Position numbers and translations under genes: made by a program
Shown: piece after piece, positions 6,999 through 7,740 of the stretch
Position numbering within the stretch: position 1 is the first letter of the stretch
Layout: every line of letters starts with the position of its first letter
Assembly: GCA_025964075.1 (NCBI GenBank)
Contig: JAOPZQ010000589.1
Location: 1-7,740 of the forward strand
Origin: Solirubrobacterales bacterium
GTDB taxonomy: Bacteria > Actinomycetota > Thermoleophilia > Solirubrobacterales > Solirubrobacteraceae
Direction: 5' to 3'
Length of the DNA stretch: 7,740 bases
Notes under the pieces: model-generated
The model's input: the letters and a program-made list of their open reading frames with translations, nothing else
Databases searched by the model: none
Told to the model about the DNA's origin: nothing

Positions 6999-7060
6999 GG
7001 AAGCTCCGCGCGGATCGTCGTCCCCGCGCCCGGCGCGCCCGGCGCGCCCGGCGCGCCCGC
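6986..7060 (-). pseudogene. C-terminal remnant of a sensor histidine kinase
   Basis: In the frame ending with TGA at 6986-6988, the minus strand reads ...PGAGTTIRAELPCES-stop. PGxGTTxRAELP is the usual final strand of the ATPase (HATPase_c) domain in NarL-type (HisKA_3) sensor kinases. Those genes commonly overlap the start of their regulator gene, just as this frame overlaps the regulator at 6998. Nothing upstream in this frame looks like a kinase: no N, G1 or G2 box and no His box. Immediately upstream is a Gly-Ala-Pro repeat, then the 3' end of the OsmC gene in another frame. A GRLR stretch further up (about 7067-7078) also resembles kinase sequence but overlaps OsmC codons and may be chance. 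Confidence 0.65.
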
Positions 7061-7061
7061 C
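7026..7061. repeat. 9-bp GC tandem repeat, four units
   Basis: GCGCCCGGC is repeated three times perfectly (7026-7052), followed by a fourth copy with one mismatch (7053-7061). Each repeat boundary creates the palindrome GGCGCGCC, giving copies at 7032, 7041 and 7050. In the kinase frame the repeat encodes Gly-Ala-Pro units. It sits exactly where kinase sequence gives way to the OsmC gene. Confidence 0.9.
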
Positions 7062-7068
7062 TCGCCCC

Positions 7069-7539
7069 TCAACCTGCCCGTTCGAAGCGCGGCTCGATCG
7101 TGATTTTCGTCGTGACCGAATTGGAGATGAAGCACTGCTCGTGGGCCTTCTCGATCAGCCCCTCCGCCTTGGCCTGATCGGCGTCCGCGGCCAGCGTGAT
7201 GACCGGCCGCAGGGTCACCCGCGAGACCCGCATTCGTCCATCCGCGATGGCCAGGTGTCCCTCGGCGTCGTCGGCGTAGGCCGTCACCGCCACGCCGGCG
7301 CGCGCCGCCAGGAAAAGGTAGGTCAGCGCCTGGCACGACGACAGCGCCGACACCAGCAGCAGCTCCGGGTTGGCGCGCCCGCCGTCGCCTTTGTAGGCGG
7401 GCGCCGCCGACATCGGCAGCTCGGCGGGCCCGGGCGGCGCGAAGGTGACGCGCAGGTCGCGGCTGAATCGGTTCGGGTCGATCGTCGGGCCGGCCGCGGC
7501 GCCCGACCAGTCGAGGTGGCATTTGAATGCTTCGGCCAT
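7069..7539 (-). CDS. OsmC/Ohr-family protein (thiol peroxidase-like)
   Basis: Member of the OsmC/Ohr superfamily, 156 residues. These are small dimeric cytoplasmic proteins that reduce organic hydroperoxides through a pair of cysteines. Both family cysteines are present: C69 in LSSCQALTYLF, at the start of the long central helix, and C136 in AHEQCFISNSV. The N-terminal NPELLLVSALSSC segment and the C-terminal TTKITIEP strand are also typical. The ATG at 7539 is preceded by AGGAGA at a 7-base gap, and that Shine-Dalgarno overlaps the stop codon of the M23 peptidase gene, so the two are translationally coupled. Three of its five lysine codons are AAA, unlike the genes to its left. Its stop lies next to the GC repeat and kinase remnant. 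The oxidant it handles is not known, and no MarR-type regulator is in view. Confidence 0.92.
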   Translation of the reverse strand: MAEAFKCHLDWSGAAAGPTIDPNRFSRDLRVTFAPPGPAELPMSAAPAYKGDGGRANPELLLVSALSSCQALTYLFLAARAGVAVTAYADDAEGHLAIADGRMRVSRVTLRPVITLAADADQAKAEGLIEKAHEQCFISNSVTTKITIEPRFERAG

Positions 7540-7546
7540 GTGAGAG

Positions 7547-7552
7547 TCTCCT
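7547..7552 (-). promoter_or_regulatory. Shine-Dalgarno of OsmC gene overlapping upstream stop codon
   Basis: The minus strand reads TAGGAGA: the AG of the M23 stop codon TAG forms the first two bases of AGGAGA, with 7 bases to the OsmC ATG. This implies one transcript and translational coupling. Confidence 0.75.
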
Positions 7553-7740
7553 ATGAGCGCAGCCGCATCCGCTTCATGACGTAGCGGTGGGTCATGGTCG
7601 CCTTGGGCGGGATCACCATGTCGGTGAGGTAGCGCGCCGGATTGGTGAAGCGATCGTCGACCCGGATCTCGAAGTGCAGGTGCGGCGGCGACACCTTGAC
7701 GCCGGTCGTGCCCACGAAGCCGATGGTCTGACCCGCCTTC
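7551..7740 (-). CDS. M23-family (LytM) metallopeptidase, C-terminal fragment (runs off right edge)
   Basis: The minus-strand frame is open from the right edge and ends with TAG at 7551-7553, giving the last 62 residues of a protein whose start lies outside the window. GQTIGFVGTTGVKVSPPHLHFEIRV is the end of the M23 (LytM/lysostaphin) zinc peptidase domain; HLHFE (residues 20-24 of the fragment) supplies the last zinc-binding His and the catalytic His. A basic tail (MTHRYVMKRMRLRS) follows. M23 proteins cut peptidoglycan cross-bridges or, when degenerate, activate amidases; the remaining zinc ligands (HxxxD) are not in view, so activity cannot be judged. It is upstream of and coupled to the OsmC gene. 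It lacks an alternative start in view, so it is easily missed. Confidence 0.85.
   Translation of the reverse strand, partial: KAGQTIGFVGTTGVKVSPPHLHFEIRVDDRFTNPARYLTDMVIPPKATMTHRYVMKRMRLRS

Noticed and set aside
7026..7061. GC repeat considered as an intrinsic terminator or as an attachment site
   Set aside because: Tandem direct repeats with short palindromes but no single long stem or T-tract, and no integrase, tRNA end or matching second copy in the window. Kept only as a repeat.
6168..7103. Plus-strand frame opposite the response regulator
   Set aside because: Shadow of the regulator, which has complete receiver and LuxR domains; no motifs on the plus strand.
1..7740. Search for a defence system, CRISPR array, mobile element or other new multi-gene system
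   Set aside because: No spaced repeats, transposase, nuclease, toxin-antitoxin pair or defence domain was seen. The genes are ordinary housekeeping or envelope families, and apart from the junction near 7060 nothing suggests a novel system.

Overview
This is very GC-rich DNA. Codons end almost always in G or C, and some genes appear to be transcribed without a leader. The gene content fits a high-GC actinobacterium. The family styles (a DYLG-type class III cyclase, a NarL-type regulator, a short FMN nitroreductase) suggest Thermoleophilia/Solirubrobacterales, but this is inference from protein style and no search was run. No CRISPR array, tRNA, rRNA, insertion sequence or phage gene was seen.

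Layout, left to right. (1) The C-terminal part of an HtrA/DegP-type serine protease with one PDZ domain enters from the left edge (+). (2) A soluble class III adenylate/guanylate cyclase follows (+). (3) Next is a secreted 591-residue Asp-box (BNR) beta-propeller protein (+), ending at a strong GC hairpin. (4) A complete ABC exporter half-transporter of the MsbA/LmrA type follows (+). (5) Then a 207-residue nitroreductase (+). (6) Converging on it with a one-base gap are two minus-strand genes: a NarL/FixJ response regulator and, downstream of it, a 60-residue acidic disordered protein. (7) Upstream of the regulator, still on the minus strand, are the last dozen or so codons of a sensor histidine kinase. 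They are joined through a 9-bp GC tandem repeat to an OsmC-family protein gene, which is preceded by the C-terminus of an M23 peptidase running off the right edge.

The plus-strand genes look like separate transcription units rather than one pathway. Three of them (cyclase, exporter, nitroreductase) have a TA-starting -10-like hexamer exactly 7 bases before the start codon, which is the spacing of leaderless transcription. The Asp-box gene instead has a clear Shine-Dalgarno. The exact start codons of the cyclase (GTG) and exporter (GTG) were chosen from this pattern.

The most notable point is the junction near 7025-7075. The regulator's usual partner kinase is reduced to its final GTTIRAELP tail, and everything to the right (OsmC, M23) has different codon habits, including AAA lysine codons that I did not see in the rest of the window. 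Either a deletion or insertion removed the kinase and left an orphan regulator, or the contig is chimeric at the GC repeat. The sequence alone cannot separate these. I found no convincing new multi-gene system.
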